Source: Ilumatobacteraceae bacterium (GTDB lineage: Bacteria > Actinomycetota > Acidimicrobiia > Acidimicrobiales > Ilumatobacteraceae). Taken from it: a stretch of DNA of 6,841 bases. The notes under the pieces are model-generated. The model did not search any database and was not told where the DNA came from. It was given only the letters and a program-made list of their open reading frames with translations. Where the stretch lies: the NCBI GenBank assembly GCA_025456105.1, contig JALOLG010000077.1:1-6841 (forward strand). Reading direction: 5' to 3'. Positions 5,914 to 6,841 of this stretch are shown here, piece by piece (position 1 is the first letter of the stretch; each line of letters begins with the position of its first letter). The translations under genes and the position numbers were made by a program.

Positions 5914-6841
5914 TCACTGCAGCGTGAACAGCGCGCCGAGCTCAGCCGGTGGCAGGTTGTTCCGGTCCGGGACGGGCTGCGTCGTGAAGAACAGGGTGTT
6001 CAGACCGGCCGGCAACCTCGCGGTGTCCAGGTTGTACGTGTAGGAGCGGTCGGAGGCGGTCCACCGGAACACGTAGCCGTTGTTCGAGTTGCCCGAGAAG
6101 TTCGCACCCGGATCGATGATCCCGTTCACCGTCAGCGCCGTCAGCGTGATGTTCCGGCTCGACAGGTTCGCTCCCGTCACCGGATCGCACAGACGGATCT
6201 TGATCGTGTAGTTCGACCCGATGTTCTTGGGCTGGTACGGGTCGTAGAGGTAGCAGACGGCGAACGCGGGCGTGACCGTGTACGTGGCCGTGCGTGTCGT
6301 GCCGTTTCCGGCGTTGTCGACGGCGACCAGCTCGACGGTGTACGTGCCGGTGGCCCCCGTCGGCAGGTTCACCGTGCCGTTGGTGACGGCGCCGGTGTAC
6401 GAGCCGAGCGTCGTGAGCGGCGTTCCGGTGAGGCCGGCCTTGATGGTGCACGTCGCGATGCCCGAGACGGCGTCGCCGCAGCTGAACAGCGCCGTCGCCA
6501 CCTCGTTCTGACGGAACGACGATGCCGTCTGCAGCTGGGCGTTCCGGAGCACGAGCGTCACCTCGTTGGCCGGACTCGGCGCGTTCGGGTCGTACTTCAC
6601 GGTCAGCGTGGCGAGGGCGCTCTCGTTGCCGGCATTGTCGAACGCCCGAGCCTCGACGGTCGTGGTGCCGATCGGCACCAGGAACGGAGCCGTGTACGGC
6701 GTCCATCCGCCGCCGTTGAGCCGGTACTCGGTCCGAGCCACGCCCGAGTCAGCGTCGGCCGGAGTGACGGTGATGGTGGTGGGTGTGTTCACCCAGCCGG
6801 CCGTGTTCGGCACGGTGTCCCGCGTGATGGTCACGGTCGGG
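5914..6841 (-). CDS. C-terminal part of a secreted Ig-like domain protein (OmpL47-like, Ig-like and PxKF-like modules), 5' end beyond window
   Basis: The frame is open to the right edge; 308 residues are visible (numbered from the codon at 6838-6840), and the GTG at 6834 lies inside a beta-sandwich repeat, so it is not a real start. Residues 12-85 resemble OmpL47-type extracellular repeats: AGWVNTP, DADSGVARTEYRLNGGGWTPY and ARAFDNAGN. Residues 92-190 form a second Ig-like module ending in AVDNAGN. Residues 193-308 resemble the PxKF C-terminal module: NIGSNYTIKIRLCDPVTG, a central YVFRWTASDRSYTYNL, then LPAGLNTLFFTTQ. Four Cys (121, 131, 196, 218) are spaced as two likely disulphide pairs, and the Thr/Asn-rich composition fits export. 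The protein ends in ALFTLQ with no LPXTG motif or C-terminal membrane anchor, so any signal peptide or catalytic part lies outside the window. Function is probably cell-surface or secreted binding, otherwise unknown. The cyclase gene follows after 18 bp in the same frame, so co-transcription is plausible. Confidence 0.85.
   Translation of the reverse strand, partial: PTVTITRDTVPNTAGWVNTPTTITVTPADADSGVARTEYRLNGGGWTPYTAPFLVPIGTTTVEARAFDNAGNESALATLTVKYDPNAPSPANEVTLVLRNAQLQTASSFRQNEVATALFSCGDAVSGIATCTIKAGLTGTPLTTLGSYTGAVTNGTVNLPTGATGTYTVELVAVDNAGNGTTRTATYTVTPAFAVCYLYDPYQPKNIGSNYTIKIRLCDPVTGANLSSRNITLTALTVNGIIDPGANFSGNSNNGYVFRWTASDRSYTYNLDTARLPAGLNTLFFTTQPVPDRNNLPPAELGALFTLQ

Overview
The window comes from a GC-rich bacterial chromosome, most likely an actinomycete-type organism (Actinomycetota). 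The evidence is the high G+C with G/C-biased third codon positions, GTG starts without a Shine-Dalgarno sequence, and the combination of a cyclase/AAA/TPR regulator with an Ig-like secreted protein. An environmental lineage such as Acidimicrobiia would fit, but that is an impression and not a demonstrated placement. No mobile element, CRISPR array, rRNA or tRNA was seen. Coding density is close to total: the three gaps between genes are 24, 15 and 18 bp.

Layout. (1) 1-975, minus strand: the N-terminal two-thirds of MurF, running off the left edge. (2) 976-999: a 24-bp head-to-head gap holding a 10-bp palindrome that places a TACCGT hexamer upstream of each start codon. (3) 1000-2076, plus strand: a complete D-alanine--D-alanine ligase (Ddl). 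(4) 2077-2091: a convergent gap, with a perfect stem-loop at 2093-2118 over the end of the next gene. (5) 2092-5895, minus strand: a 1267-residue regulator with two class III cyclase domains, a P-loop NTPase and TPR-like repeats. (6) 5855-5893: a 14-bp perfect hairpin over the first codons of that gene. (7) 5914-6841, minus strand: the C-terminal part of a large Ig-like, probably secreted protein that enters from the right edge.

Function. Ddl makes D-Ala-D-Ala and MurF attaches that dipeptide to UDP-MurNAc-tripeptide, so the divergent pair encodes consecutive steps of cytoplasmic peptidoglycan precursor synthesis and may share one control region. The cyclase protein has the domain order of mammalian soluble adenylyl cyclase (C1-C2-NTPase-repeats). 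Its catalytic residues are split between the two domains, as expected for a single active site. It lies 18 bp downstream of the Ig-like gene and in the same frame, so the two may be co-transcribed, although a strong hairpin sits at the junction.

The most interesting points are the split active site of the cyclase, the apparent symmetric promoter between murF and ddl, and the hairpin over the cyclase start codon.
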